Below are positions 17,350 to 26,203 of a DNA stretch of 64,000 nucleotides, piece after piece. The stretch's first letter is position 1, and every line of letters starts with the position of its first letter. The DNA comes from Nocardioides baculatus (GTDB lineage Bacteria > Actinomycetota > Actinomycetes > Propionibacteriales > Nocardioidaceae). The notes under the pieces are model-generated. The model was not told where the DNA came from. It made no database searches and saw nothing but the letters and a program-made list of their open reading frames with translations. The position numbers were made by a program, and so were the translations under genes. The stretch is from assembly GCF_016735675.1 (NCBI RefSeq), contig NZ_JAERSG010000001.1, forward strand, positions 1,110,170 through 1,174,169, written 5' to 3'.

Positions 17350-17816
17350 TGGCGACCTTCCGCGCGCGCGACCGGTCCTCCGCGGTGATCCAGGCACCTC
17401 GGAGCGAGGTCTGGGCTGCGCTCACCGACGCCGACCTGATGGCGAGGTTCACGCCCTACGTCACCTCGATCACCGTCGACGGTGACCGGTGGGTGTGGCG
17501 GATGGGCACGATCCCCGTGCTCGGGATCTCGGTCGCCCCGACCTTCACCGAGGTGATGTCGCTGCACCCGGAGGAGCGGATCGAGTTCTCCCACGACCCG
17601 GCGCGCACGGACGAGATGACGGCGGTCGAGGGCACCTACGTCCTGTCCGACCACGCCGGCGGCGGCACCGACGTGGGCATCGACCTCGAGATCGCCTGCA
17701 ACCTCCCGCTGCCCGGCCTCGCGCGCCCGGCCGTCGAGCGGGTGATGGCCAGCGTCGTGAAGCACATGGGCGCCGTCTTCTCCCGCAACCTCCTCAAGCA
17801 CCTCGGCGAGGCGTGA
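17349..17816 (+). CDS. SRPBCC (polyketide-cyclase/START-like) family protein, 155 aa
   Basis: The start overlaps the M20 stop by one base (TGATG). The protein has the usual SRPBCC beginning: a beta strand, then APRSEVWAALTDADLMARFTPYV, the two short helices before the curved sheet, and a long C-terminal helix RPAVERVMASVVKHMGAVFSRN. The family binds hydrophobic ligands in a helix-grip cavity; many small actinobacterial members have no known ligand. Length is typical. It ends four bases before the next gene, which is thus in the same operon. Confidence 0.85.
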   Translation: MATFRARDRSSAVIQAPRSEVWAALTDADLMARFTPYVTSITVDGDRWVWRMGTIPVLGISVAPTFTEVMSLHPEERIEFSHDPARTDEMTAVEGTYVLSDHAGGGTDVGIDLEIACNLPLPGLARPAVERVMASVVKHMGAVFSRNLLKHLGEA

Positions 17817-17820
17817 GCGC

Positions 17821-18858
17821 GTGAAGGTCCTCGTCCTCGGCGCCACCGGCTACGTCGGCTCGCGCCTCGTCCCGCACCTGCTCGACCTCGGCCACGAGGC
17901 GGTCGCGGCGTCCTCCTCGCCGCCCGACCCCGACCGCTTCGGCTGGGACGAGCGGGTCGAGGCGGTCCGCTGCGACGTGACGGACGCCGGGTCCGTCGCC
18001 GCCGCGGTCGAGGGCGTCGACGCCGTCGTCTACCTCGTCCACTCGCTCCAGCGCAGTGACTTCACCGACCGCGACCGGCTGGGCGCCGAGACGGTGGCGG
18101 CGGCGGTCGACGAGCACGGCGTACGCCGCCTCGTCTACCTGTCCGGCCTGGTGCCCGACGCTCCCGAGAGCGAGCTCTCCGCCCACATCTCCAGCCGCCT
18201 CGAGGTCGAGCGGATCCTCCTCGGCACGACCGCGGAGGCCGCCGCGCTGCGGGCCGGCGTCGTCATCGGGGCGGGGTCGACGTCGTTCGAGATCATCCGC
18301 CAGATCGCCACGCTCTTCGTGGTGCAGCCGGTCCCGCTCTGGATGCACCACCGCGTCCAGCCGATCGCGGTGTCCGACGTGCTGCGTGCGATCGGCGAGG
18401 CGCTCGACGACGACGGACCACGCGGCGCCGTCGACATCGGGGGGCCGGACATCGTCACCTACCCCGCCCTGATGGGCGCATGTGGCCGCGGGACCGGTCT
18501 GACCCGGCTCCGGGTCCCCGTGCCGGTCGCGCCCGCGGGGCTGGTCGGCCTCGGTACGGCGCTGGCCACCACCGCGCCGTTCCACACGGTCACGTCGCTG
18601 ATCGAGTCGCTGCACCACGACATGGTCTGCCGCGACGGCGACACCTGGTCGCCGCGTGAGGGAGGCCTCCTGCTGGGGCTCGCCGAGGCGGTCGAGCGCG
18701 CGAGCGATCCGGCGTACGCCGGCCCGGAGGCCGCGCTGCCCTCGGACCCCGCCTGGACCCGGCCCCACCGCCTGCTCGACGCCCTCCCGATGCCGGCCAC
18801 CACCCGCGCCGCGGCTCGGCTCGCCCTCCACCGCGTGCGCTCCGTCCTCGGTACCTGA
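17821..18858 (+). CDS. NAD(P)-binding Rossmann protein (NmrA/atypical SDR-like), 345 aa
   Basis: A GTG start four bases after the SRPBCC stop. The N-terminus carries the atypical-SDR dinucleotide motif VLVLGATGYVGSRLVPHLL. Then come DVTDAGSVAAAVEGVDAVVYLVHSL and the strand-5 segment RRLVYLSGLVP, as in NmrA-like and DUF2867-linked proteins. The SDR Tyr-x3-Lys pair is not evident, so this may be a sensor or a non-classical reductase. The last 90 residues are helical and Ala/Leu/Arg-rich. It is the final gene of the plus-strand run and is followed by an 11-bp hairpin overlapping the stop. Confidence 0.82.
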   Translation: MKVLVLGATGYVGSRLVPHLLDLGHEAVAASSSPPDPDRFGWDERVEAVRCDVTDAGSVAAAVEGVDAVVYLVHSLQRSDFTDRDRLGAETVAAAVDEHGVRRLVYLSGLVPDAPESELSAHISSRLEVERILLGTTAEAAALRAGVVIGAGSTSFEIIRQIATLFVVQPVPLWMHHRVQPIAVSDVLRAIGEALDDDGPRGAVDIGGPDIVTYPALMGACGRGTGLTRLRVPVPVAPAGLVGLGTALATTAPFHTVTSLIESLHHDMVCRDGDTWSPREGGLLLGLAEAVERASDPAYAGPEAALPSDPAWTRPHRLLDALPMPATTRAAARLALHRVRSVLGT

Positions 18859-18909
18859 GGACACGGCGTACGCCGACGGCCTCGGGATCCGTCCACACGT
18901 CCTCAGGTA
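18852..18909. terminator. 11-bp inverted repeat at the end of the SDR-like gene
   Basis: TACCTGAGGAC (18852-18862) and GTCCTCAGGTA (18899-18909) are perfectly complementary, with a 36-base loop containing GGCGTACGCC, itself a palindrome. The left arm spans the stop codon. Probable terminator, possibly with a nested stem. Confidence 0.5.
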
Positions 18910-18985
18910 TCGCAAGGTGGGACAGACCTTGAACGCTGACAGCATGACTGTCACAGTGGTCGTCGTTCCTGGGGAGGGACCTCCT

Positions 18986-19004
18986 CTCCGGCAGGTTGCC
19001 GGAG
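18986..19004 (+). promoter_or_regulatory. 8-3-8 hairpin in the leader of the molybdenum hydroxylase operon
   Basis: CTCCGGCA and TGCCGGAG flank GGT, ending 22 bases before the GTG start. It could be a leader stem or a protein site. It does not match the known Moco riboswitch architecture as far as I can judge. Confidence 0.4.
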
Positions 19005-19025
19005 GCGACCGATCGAGGTGGCTCG

Positions 19026-21356
19026 GTGCCCCACCCCCACGACGCCCAGGCTCATGACGCGACTCCGCTCGCCGTCGACCGCCGGCGGTTCGTCGGCTAC
19101 GTGATCGGCGGTGCCACCCTCGTGGCTGCCGCCGACCTCGTGCTCGACACCCCGGCCGCGAGCGCGGAGGTCCCGACGCTGCCGCAGCCGGCCGAGCTCT
19201 ACGACCTCAACGACATGCTCACCGACGCCGCCCGGCCGACCGCCAACCTGATCACCGTCACGATCAACGAGGACGGCACGGCCGGCTTCGAGCTGCCGCG
19301 CGCCGAGGTCGGCCAGGGCATCACCACCTCGACCGCGATGCTGATCGCCGAGGAGCTCGACCTGCCCGTCGACCGGGTCCGGGTGACCCTGGCGCCGGCG
19401 CGACCCGAGCTGCTCTTCAACCAGCTCACCGGCGGCTCCAACACCACCATCGCGACGTACACCCCGATCCGGGTCGCCGCTGCCGTGGCACGGGCCGCGC
19501 TGCTCGACGCCGCCGCGATCGTGCTGGGCGACACCGTCGCCGGGCTGGTCGCCAAGGGCGGCGTCATCACGGCGCGCGACGGCTCGTCGGTCACCTACGG
19601 CGATCTGGCCGTCAAGGCCGCCGGCAGTGTCGGGAGCCGGGCCGTCGAGGTCGAGCTCAAGAGCGAGGCCGAGTTCAGCGTCATCGGCACGCCGACCAAC
19701 CGGGTGGACGCGCTGGCAGCCGTCACCGGCCAGAAGGAGTTCACCACCGACCTCGCCGTCCCCGACGCCCTGCCCACCATGGTGTGCCGGGCGCCCACGC
19801 TCAACGGCACCCCGGTGTCCGTACGCAACCAGGCGCAGGTCGAGGCGATGCCCGGTGTCACCCACGTCGCGCAGGTGAGCACCGGCGTCGCCGTGAGGGC
19901 AGCGACGTTCGGCCAGTGCATCGACGCCGTCCGCGCCCTCGACGTGGTGTGGAAGGCCGGACCGGTCGCGGGGGAGAGCGACGCGACGATCCTGCGCAAG
20001 GTCCGCGCGGCACAGCTGCCGATGCCCAAGCTGCCCGACACCCCGCTCGCCCAGACCGTCTCGGGCGACTTCACCTTCTGGTTCCGCAGCAACTCGCCGA
20101 TGGACACCAACAGCGCGATCGCCGACGTGCGCCCCGACGGCGCGACGATCTGGGCGGGCCTCAAGTCGCCCATCGTCGCGCAGCAGCGGATCGCCGAGAA
20201 GCTCGGCATGAGCCAGGACAAGGTGAAGGTCAATGTCGTCACCGCGGGCGGGTCCTTCGGCCGGCGGCTCTTCTTCGACGGCGCGCTCGAGGCCGCGGAG
20301 ATCTCGCAGGAGATGGGCGCCCCGGTCAAGCTCATGTGGCACCGCGCCGACGACGCCCGCGTCGGGCGTACGCACCCGCTGGGCACCTGTCGCGTCCAGG
20401 CCACGGTCAGCGGCACCAACGTGCTGGCGTTCAACCAGTCGCTGACGTGCGTCGAGACCGACTTCCGCCACGGGCTCGGCGAGATCATCACCGCCGCCGC
20501 CGCGGACCTCCCGGCCGGAGTCGGCAACCTCGGCTTCGCCGAGACGATCTTCGCGCTGACCCAGGAGGTGCCCTACGACTTCGGCGCCGTGACGCAGACG
20601 CTCGTCGAGACCGACGACCGCTTCAACACCGGGTCGATGCGCAACATCTACTCGCCCGACGTCCGGGTCGCGAGCGAGCTCGTCGTCGACCGGCTCGCCG
20701 CGAAGATGAAGATGGATCCCTACCAGTTCCGCCGGAAGTTCCAGCGCAACGAACGGCTCCTGACGGTCCTCGACACCGTCGCCCAGGCGGGCGAGTGGGG
20801 GCGCTCGATGCCGGCCGGCACGGCGCAGGGCATCGCGATCCACAAGGAGTACAAGGGCGTCTCGGCCTGCCTCGTGGAGATCGACACCCGGCCCGCGACC
20901 ACCGGACGGCAGATCCGCGACGCGGTCACCGGCCCGCGCGTCACCCGCGTCACCTTCGCCATCGACGTCGGCCTCGCCATCAACCCGCGTGGGCTCGAGG
21001 CGCAGATGCAGGGCGGGATCAACGACGGCATCGCCCTGGCGCTGACGTCCAGCCTCCACCTGCGCGACGGCCATTTCCTCGAGGCCAGCTGGGACAACTA
21101 CTTCTACACGCGCCAGTGGAACACCCCGCCCGACGTCCGCGTGATCGTGGTCCCGTCGGAGGAGAAGGTGCCCGGTGGCGCCGGGGAGGCAGGCGTCGCC
21201 GCGACGTTCGCCGCCGTGGCCTGTGCGTACGCCCGGGCGACCGGCACCATGCCGACGCAGTTCCCGATCAACCACGACCAGCTCTCGTTCGAGCCCAAGT
21301 CGTTCGTCCCGCCCGTCCCGCAGTCGCCGGACAACGGCCTCGAGCTCACGTCCTGA
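19026..21356 (+). CDS. Molybdopterin-binding large subunit of an IorB-like xanthine-dehydrogenase-family oxidoreductase, Tat-exported
   Basis: The GTG at 19026 has GAGGTGG six bases upstream, giving 776 residues. The twin-arginine signal DRRRFVGYVIGGATLVAAA (about residues 20-40) is followed by an AxA site. The mature part is an aldehyde-oxidase/xanthine-dehydrogenase Mo-cofactor subunit of the isoquinoline 1-oxidoreductase beta type, with no FAD subunit in the operon. Visible motifs include GGSFGRRLFFDGALEAAEIS and the active-site loop PGGAGEAGVAAT, whose Glu is the general base. Such two-subunit enzymes hydroxylate N-heterocycles or oxidise aldehydes outside the cytoplasm, passing electrons to a cytochrome or quinone. 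The 2Fe-2S subunit follows 19 bases later. No Mo-cofactor or chaperone (XdhC-like) gene is in the window. Confidence 0.9.
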   Translation: MPHPHDAQAHDATPLAVDRRRFVGYVIGGATLVAAADLVLDTPAASAEVPTLPQPAELYDLNDMLTDAARPTANLITVTINEDGTAGFELPRAEVGQGITTSTAMLIAEELDLPVDRVRVTLAPARPELLFNQLTGGSNTTIATYTPIRVAAAVARAALLDAAAIVLGDTVAGLVAKGGVITARDGSSVTYGDLAVKAAGSVGSRAVEVELKSEAEFSVIGTPTNRVDALAAVTGQKEFTTDLAVPDALPTMVCRAPTLNGTPVSVRNQAQVEAMPGVTHVAQVSTGVAVRAATFGQCIDAVRALDVVWKAGPVAGESDATILRKVRAAQLPMPKLPDTPLAQTVSGDFTFWFRSNSPMDTNSAIADVRPDGATIWAGLKSPIVAQQRIAEKLGMSQDKVKVNVVTAGGSFGRRLFFDGALEAAEISQEMGAPVKLMWHRADDARVGRTHPLGTCRVQATVSGTNVLAFNQSLTCVETDFRHGLGEIITAAAADLPAGVGNLGFAETIFALTQEVPYDFGAVTQTLVETDDRFNTGSMRNIYSPDVRVASELVVDRLAAKMKMDPYQFRRKFQRNERLLTVLDTVAQAGEWGRSMPAGTAQGIAIHKEYKGVSACLVEIDTRPATTGRQIRDAVTGPRVTRVTFAIDVGLAINPRGLEAQMQGGINDGIALALTSSLHLRDGHFLEASWDNYFYTRQWNTPPDVRVIVVPSEEKVPGGAGEAGVAATFAAVACAYARATGTMPTQFPINHDQLSFEPKSFVPPVPQSPDNGLELTS

Positions 21357-21375
21357 ATCGCTGAGGAGCACCGAC

Positions 21376-21870
21376 ATGCCAGAGCAGACCTTCATCGTCA
21401 ACGGCGAGCGCGTCACGGTCGACGTCGAGGACGACGTACGCCTCCTGTGGGTCCTCCGTGACCTGCTGGGGATCACCGGCCCGAAGTACGGCTGCGGGAT
21501 CAACGTGTGCAAGGCGTGCACGTCCCACGTCAACGGCAAGGCGTTCAACCCGTGCGCCGTGCCGGTCGGCAAGCTGTCGAGCGACGACGAGATCACCACG
21601 ATCGAGGGGCTTCCGGGAGAGGTGGCCGAGCAGCAGCGCGGCGCCAACGGCCTGCACCCCATGCAGGAGGCGTGGCTGGAGCGCGACGTGGTGCAGTGCG
21701 GCTACTGCCAGCCCGGCCAGATCATGGCCGCTGTCGCGCTGGTCAACCGGGTCAAGGCCGAGGGTCGCCAGGTCACCGACGCCGACCTCGACACGATCCG
21801 CAACATCTGTCGCTGCGGGACGTACACGAGGATCCGCGAGGCGATCGCGGACGGCGCTTCGAGGATGTGA
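21376..21870 (+). CDS. 2Fe-2S small subunit of the molybdenum hydroxylase (IorA-like)
   Basis: A 164-residue protein with GAGGAG seven bases before the ATG. The plant-ferredoxin-like cluster site is GCGINVCKACT with a further Cys in NPCAVPVG. The second, C-terminal cluster site is CGYCQPGQIM with ICRCGTYTRIREAI, the standard pair in CoxS/IorA-type subunits. The CKAC form replaces the more common CGAC. It lacks a Tat signal and would be carried out with the large subunit (hitch-hiker export). Electron path: Mo site, two 2Fe-2S clusters, external acceptor. Gene order here is large-then-small, the reverse of iorAB as first described. Confidence 0.92.
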   Translation: MPEQTFIVNGERVTVDVEDDVRLLWVLRDLLGITGPKYGCGINVCKACTSHVNGKAFNPCAVPVGKLSSDDEITTIEGLPGEVAEQQRGANGLHPMQEAWLERDVVQCGYCQPGQIMAAVALVNRVKAEGRQVTDADLDTIRNICRCGTYTRIREAIADGASRM

Positions 21871-21894
21871 TCCCGCGGCCGTAGACTGCGGGTC

Positions 21895-23439
21895 GTGCCC
21901 TACGAGATGAGCAGGCGTACGGGCGGCGACGGCCGCCTGACCACGGCGCTCGACCCCCAGGAGCAGGGCCCCCAGGACGCCTGTGGCGTCTTCGGGGTGT
22001 GGGCGCCGGGCGAGGACGTCGCCAAGCTGACCTACTTCGGGCTCTACGCCCTCCAGCACCGCGGGCAGGAGTCCGCCGGCATCGCGGTGAGCAACGGCCG
22101 CCAGATCCTGGTCTACAAGGACATGGGGCTGGTCTCGCAGGTCTTCGACGAGTCGACGCTCGAGTCGCTCAAGGGCCACCTCGCGATCGGCCACTCGCGC
22201 TACTCCACGACCGGCGCCTCCACCTGGCAGAACGCGCAGCCGACCTTCCGACCCACCGTCGACGGATCGATCGCGCTCGGCCACAACGGCAACCTCATCA
22301 ACACCCACGAGCTCGCCCAGATGGTGCGCGACCTCCCCGGGCCCGACGACGAGCTGCCGCTCCAGTCGCGCGACGTGGAGACCTCGACCAACGACACCAG
22401 CCTCGTCACCGCGCTGCTGGCGCACCACCCCGACACCTCGCTCGAGCAGCGGGCCCTCGAGGTCCTGCCGAAGGTCCGCGGGGCCTTCTGCTTCGTCTGG
22501 ATGAACGAGGGCACCCTCTACGCCGCCCGCGACCCGCAGGGCATCCGCCCGCTCGTGCTCGGTCGCCTCGACCGCGGCTGGGTGGTCGCCAGCGAGGACG
22601 CCGCCCTCGCCACGATCGGCGCCAGCGTCGTGCGCGAGGTCGAGCCCGGCGAGATGGTCGTCATCGACGAGAACGGCCTGCGCTCCCACCGCTTCGCCGA
22701 GGCCGACCGCAAGGGCTGCGTGTTCGAGTACGTCTACCTCGCCCGCCCCGACGCCACGATCAGCGGCCGCAGCGTGCACGAGTCCCGCGTCGAGATGGGC
22801 CGTCAGCTCGCCCGCGAGTTCCCCGTCGAGGCCGACCTCGTGATCCCGGTGCCCGAGTCGGGCACGCCAGCCGCTGCCGGCTACGCCGAGGAGTCGGGCA
22901 TCCCGTTCGGGCAGGGCTTCGTGAAGAACGCCTACGTCGGACGTACCTTCATCCAGCCCAGCCAGACGCTGCGCCAGCTCGGCATCCGGCTCAAGCTCAA
23001 CGCCCTCGAGCACATGATCCGCGGCAAGCGGATCGTCGTGGTCGACGACTCGATCGTGCGCGGCAACACCCAGCGCGCGCAGGTGCGCATGCTGCGTGAG
23101 GCGGGCGCGCTCGAGGTGCACGTGCGGATCTCCAGCCCGCCGGTGAAGTGGCCGTGCTTCTACGGCATCGACTTCGCCACCCGCGCCGAGCTGATCGCCA
23201 ACGGCCTCACGCCCGAGGAGATCGCGGCGAGCGTCGGGGCCGACACGCTCGGCTACATCTCGCTCGAGGGCATGATCGACGCCACCAAGCAGACCCGCGA
23301 GACGCTGTGCACGGCCTGCTTCACCGGCGACTACCCCGTCGAGCTCCCCGACGAGAGCCTGCTCGGCAAGCACCTGCTCGAGGCCACGCTGCAGTCGCCC
23401 ACCCTGGGTCGCGCGCTCCCGGTCCTCAACAACCCCTGA
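21895..23439 (+). CDS. purF: Amidophosphoribosyltransferase PurF
   Basis: A 514-residue first enzyme of purine synthesis (PRPP plus glutamine to phosphoribosylamine). A GTG start is followed by a 29-residue propeptide ending before the N-terminal nucleophile Cys in DACGVFGVW. The glutaminase domain (HRGQESAGIA, GHSRYSTTG, GHNGNL) spans residues 30-260. The PRTase domain holds the PRPP motif VVVDDSIVRGNT. Cysteines in KGCVFEY, KWPCFYG and LCTACFTG are placed as in the Bacillus-type enzyme that carries an O2-sensitive 4Fe-4S cluster. It is followed 33 bases later by purM. Confidence 0.97.
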   Translation: MPYEMSRRTGGDGRLTTALDPQEQGPQDACGVFGVWAPGEDVAKLTYFGLYALQHRGQESAGIAVSNGRQILVYKDMGLVSQVFDESTLESLKGHLAIGHSRYSTTGASTWQNAQPTFRPTVDGSIALGHNGNLINTHELAQMVRDLPGPDDELPLQSRDVETSTNDTSLVTALLAHHPDTSLEQRALEVLPKVRGAFCFVWMNEGTLYAARDPQGIRPLVLGRLDRGWVVASEDAALATIGASVVREVEPGEMVVIDENGLRSHRFAEADRKGCVFEYVYLARPDATISGRSVHESRVEMGRQLAREFPVEADLVIPVPESGTPAAAGYAEESGIPFGQGFVKNAYVGRTFIQPSQTLRQLGIRLKLNALEHMIRGKRIVVVDDSIVRGNTQRAQVRMLREAGALEVHVRISSPPVKWPCFYGIDFATRAELIANGLTPEEIAASVGADTLGYISLEGMIDATKQTRETLCTACFTGDYPVELPDESLLGKHLLEATLQSPTLGRALPVLNNP

Positions 23440-23472
23440 TCGCCCCGCCGCCACCGTCTCCCGAGGAGCCCC

Positions 23473-24555
23473 GTGACCGACCAGCCCACCGAGTCCTCTC
23501 CCGGGGCCTACGCCGAAGCCGGGGTCTCGATCGAGGCGGCCGACCGCGCGATCGACCTGATGAAGGGGTGGGTCGACAAGGCTCGCCGCCCCGAGGTGAT
23601 CGGCGGCCTCGGCGGCTTCGCCGGGCTCTTCGACGCCACGGCGCTGAAGGGCTACGAGAGCCCGCTGCTCGCGACGTCGACCGACGGCGTCGGCACCAAG
23701 GTGCAGATCGCGCAGCTGATGGACGTCCACGACACCATCGGCTTCGACCTGGTCGGCATGGTCGTCGACGACCTCGTGGTGTGCGGCGCCGAGCCGCTCT
23801 TCATGACCGACTACATCGCCTGCGGTCGCGTCGTGCCCGAGCGGATCGCTGCCATCGTCAAGGGCATCGCCGAGGCCTGCGTCGTCGCCGGCTGCGCCCT
23901 CATCGGTGGCGAGACCGCCGAGCACCCCGGCCTGCTCGACCCCGACGACTACGACGTCGCGGGCGCCACGACGGGTGTCGTGGAGGCGAGCAAGCTGCTC
24001 GGCCCCGGACGTGTACGCCCCGGCGACGTGGTCATCGCGATGGAGGCCAGCGGCCTGCACTCCAACGGCTACTCGCTCGTGCGCCACGTCCTGTTGCAGC
24101 AGGCCGGCTGGGCCGTCGACCGTCAGGTCGACGACTTCGGGCGCACGCTCGGCGAGGAGCTGCTCGAGCCGACCCGCATCTACGCCAAGGCCTGCCTCGA
24201 CCTGGCCGACCGCACCGAGACCCACGCGATGTCGCACGTGACCGGCGGAGGGCTCGCCGCCAACCTCGAGCGCGTGCTCCCCGCCGAGGTGTCGGTGCGG
24301 CTCGACCGCTCGACGTGGACGCCGCAGCCGGTCTTCGACGTCGTACGCCGGGTGGGCTCGGTGTCCCAGCCCGACCTCGAGGCGACGCTCAACTGCGGGG
24401 TCGGCATGGTGTCGCTGACCGCCCCCGACTCGGTCGACACCGCGATCGCCGTCCTGGCCGGCCACGGCATCAGGGCGTGGGTGGCCGGAGAGGTGCGCCT
24501 CGACGACGACCACGGCGGCCGCGTGCTCCTGGAGGGCCAGCACCCCGGCTGGTGA
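23473..24555 (+). CDS. purM: Phosphoribosylformylglycinamidine cyclo-ligase PurM
   Basis: AIR synthetase, 360 residues, the fifth step of purine synthesis (FGAM plus ATP to AIR). Family features: the opening YAEAGVSIEAADRAIDLMK, the ATP-binding STDGVGTKVQIAQ, DLVVCGAEPLFMTDYIA, GGETAEHPG and the C-terminal NCGVGMV. Start is a GTG at 23473 after CGAGGAGCCCC, a good ribosome binding site. It is co-transcribed with purF. The product of PurL is its substrate, though purL is far upstream in this window. Order purF-purM-DUF3073 is conserved in actinobacteria. Confidence 0.97.
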   Translation: MTDQPTESSPGAYAEAGVSIEAADRAIDLMKGWVDKARRPEVIGGLGGFAGLFDATALKGYESPLLATSTDGVGTKVQIAQLMDVHDTIGFDLVGMVVDDLVVCGAEPLFMTDYIACGRVVPERIAAIVKGIAEACVVAGCALIGGETAEHPGLLDPDDYDVAGATTGVVEASKLLGPGRVRPGDVVIAMEASGLHSNGYSLVRHVLLQQAGWAVDRQVDDFGRTLGEELLEPTRIYAKACLDLADRTETHAMSHVTGGGLAANLERVLPAEVSVRLDRSTWTPQPVFDVVRRVGSVSQPDLEATLNCGVGMVSLTAPDSVDTAIAVLAGHGIRAWVAGEVRLDDDHGGRVLLEGQHPGW

Positions 24556-24702
24556 GCCCGAATCCGGACCCGATCCGCGAAATGCCGGATCTGGTGTGCG
24601 GGAACAGCCACCGCTCAGGTAGCGTTGTCCTCACGATATGTGACCGTTCAGACCGGGCGCGCCTCAGGCGGCCCCGGCCAAGTGTGCGAGGGGGTCGACC
24701 CT

Positions 24703-24897
24703 ATGGGGCGCGGCCGAGCTAAGGCGAAGCAGACGAAGGTCGCACGCGACCTGAAGTACCGGACTCACGAGACCGACTTCGGGGCGCTGGCGAACGAGCT
24801 GCACGGCAATGACAATTCTCATCCCCGGCCGACCGAGGTCGAGCCGGACGAGGACGAGTGGTCGGACTATGCCGACCGCAGTCGACGTGCGGACTGA
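24703..24897 (+). CDS. DUF3073 family small protein, 64 aa
   Basis: A conserved small actinobacterial protein that regularly follows purM. It begins MGRGRAKAKQTKVARDLKY, which is very basic, and ends in an acidic EPDEDEWSDYADR segment: a charge-polarised, probably disordered protein. Its role is unknown; nucleic-acid binding by the Lys/Arg head is an inference. It starts 147 bases after purM and may have its own promoter (TTGTCC and GATATG-like boxes around 24624-24640). It is convergent with the dehydrogenase gene, separated by the repeat island 24967-25114. Confidence 0.88.
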   Translation: MGRGRAKAKQTKVARDLKYRTHETDFGALANELHGNDNSHPRPTEVEPDEDEWSDYADRSRRAD

Positions 24898-24966
24898 CTG
24901 ACCGCACCGATCGCAGCTGATCACCACCCGAGCGACCGGGTGTGGCGGCGTACGACCGCGCCCTGA

Positions 24967-25114
24967 CGCCGAGCTGACGCTTGTGCACGCGCACGTGATG
25001 CCGAGCTGACGCTTGTGTGCACGCAGAAGCCGGCGAGGTGACGCTTATGCACGTCGTCGTGCGCACAAGCGTCAGCTCGAGGGTCGCCCCGCGTGCACAA
25101 GCGTCAGCTCGGCG
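24967..25114. repeat. Nested inverted-repeat island with five copies of a GAGCTGACGCTTGTGCAC-type unit
   Basis: Arms 24967-24991 and 25090-25114 are a perfect 25-bp inverted repeat. Inside lie a second direct copy (about 25001-25024), a degenerate third (about 25033-25053, GAGGTGACGCTTATGCAC) and an inverted fourth (about 25059-25080). The region is the gap between two convergent genes, and the right arm ends one base before a stop codon. It may work as a bidirectional terminator, but the multiple copies point to a repetitive intergenic element. Confidence 0.85.
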
Positions 25115-26203
25115 CTAGAGGTGGATGCCGCGCAGGCGGCCGACCTCGCGCATCCGGCGCTCGGCGAGCCGGTCGGCGGCCTCGGCGGAGGTGATGCCGT
25201 CGGCCTTGGCGAGCTCGAAGACCTGGCGGGTCGTGTCGAAGATGCCGCGGGCGCGCTGCTGGGCGCGCTCGAAGGAGAAGCCCTCGAGCTCGTCGGCGAC
25301 CTGGATGACGCCGCCGGAGTTCACGCAGTAGTCGGGGGCGTAGAGGATCCCGCGCTCGGCGATCTGCTTCTCGATGCCCGGGTGGGCGAGCTGGTTGTTG
25401 GCCGCGCCGCAGATGATCGTGGCGCGGAGCACCTCGAGCACCTCGTCGCTGATCGCGCCGCCCATGGCGCAGGGGGCGTAGACGTCGATCTCGCTCGCGA
25501 CGAGCTCGTCGGTGGAGGCGACGGCGGTGACCTGGGGGTACTCGGCGCGGATGGCCTCGACCGAGGGGGCGTAGACGTCGGTGACGACGACCGACGCACC
25601 GTCCTCGATGAGGTGGCGGACGAGGTGGCGCCCGACCTTGCCGACGCCCGCGATGCCGACGGTGCGACCGGCGAGCGTGGGCTCGCCCCAGACCTGCTCG
25701 GCTGCGGCGCGCATGCCCTGGAAGGTGCCGTACGCCGTCAGCACCGAGCTGTCGCCCGCGCCGCCGTGGGCGACGGTGCGGCCGGTGACGTAGTCGCACT
25801 CGCGGGCGATGTGGTCCATGTCGACCGAGAAGGTCCCCACGTCGCAGGCGGTGTAGTAGCGGCCGTTGAGCGACTGGACGAAGCGACCGTAGGCACGCAG
25901 CAGCGCCTCGGTCTTGAGCTCGGCCGGGTCGCCGATGATGACGGCCTTGCCGCCGCCGAGGTCGAGGCCGGCGAGCGCGTTCTTGTAGGACATCCCGCGC
26001 GAGAGGTTGAGCACGTCGACGATCGCGTCATCGGTGCTGGCGTAGGGGTAGAACCGCGTACCGCCGAGGCCCGGGCCGAGTGCCGTGGAGTGGAGGGCGA
26101 TGATGGCCCGCAGGCCCGTCGCGCTGTCGTTGCAGAAGACGACCTGCTCGTGCGTGGCTCCGAGCTCGAAGACGTCGACGCCGGAAGTGGCGGCTCCAGA
26201 CAT
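25115..26203 (-). CDS. Valine/leucine dehydrogenase (Glu/Leu/Phe/Val dehydrogenase family)
   Basis: A 362-residue NAD-dependent amino acid dehydrogenase that deaminates branched-chain amino acids to 2-oxo acids. Motifs: [12 protein letters not shown] and [20 protein letters not shown] with the catalytic Lys; then the NAD-binding [17 protein letters not shown], and DYCVNSGGV near the end. Length fits Streptomyces Vdh. The order purF-purM-DUF3073-vdh is also that of Streptomyces, supporting valine preference. Two ATGs are possible: 26209 lies only three bases after AGGA, while 26203 has nine-base spacing and is used here. bldC, the next gene in Streptomyces, is absent. Confidence 0.92.
   Translation of the reverse strand: MSGAATSGVDVFELGATHEQVVFCNDSATGLRAIIALHSTALGPGLGGTRFYPYASTDDAIVDVLNLSRGMSYKNALAGLDLGGGKAVIIGDPAELKTEALLRAYGRFVQSLNGRYYTACDVGTFSVDMDHIARECDYVTGRTVAHGGAGDSSVLTAYGTFQGMRAAAEQVWGEPTLAGRTVGIAGVGKVGRHLVRHLIEDGASVVVTDVYAPSVEAIRAEYPQVTAVASTDELVASEIDVYAPCAMGGAISDEVLEVLRATIICGAANNQLAHPGIEKQIAERGILYAPDYCVNSGGVIQVADELEGFSFERAQQRARGIFDTTRQVFELAKADGITSAEAADRLAERRMREVGRLRGIHL

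Noticed and set aside
18986..19025. Molybdenum-cofactor riboswitch before the molybdenum hydroxylase
   Set aside because: Only one short stem is present; the multi-stem Moco architecture cannot be drawn in the 167-base gap.
21346..24543. Open frame of more than 1000 codons on the minus strand across purF, purM and the iron-sulfur subunit
   Set aside because: It is an antisense shadow produced by high GC3; the plus-strand proteins are unmistakable, and the shadow has repetitive Arg/Ala/Gly/Val composition with no domain.
24967..25114. CRISPR-like array
   Set aside because: Copies occur in both orientations, with unequal short spacing and degeneracy, and no cas genes are present.
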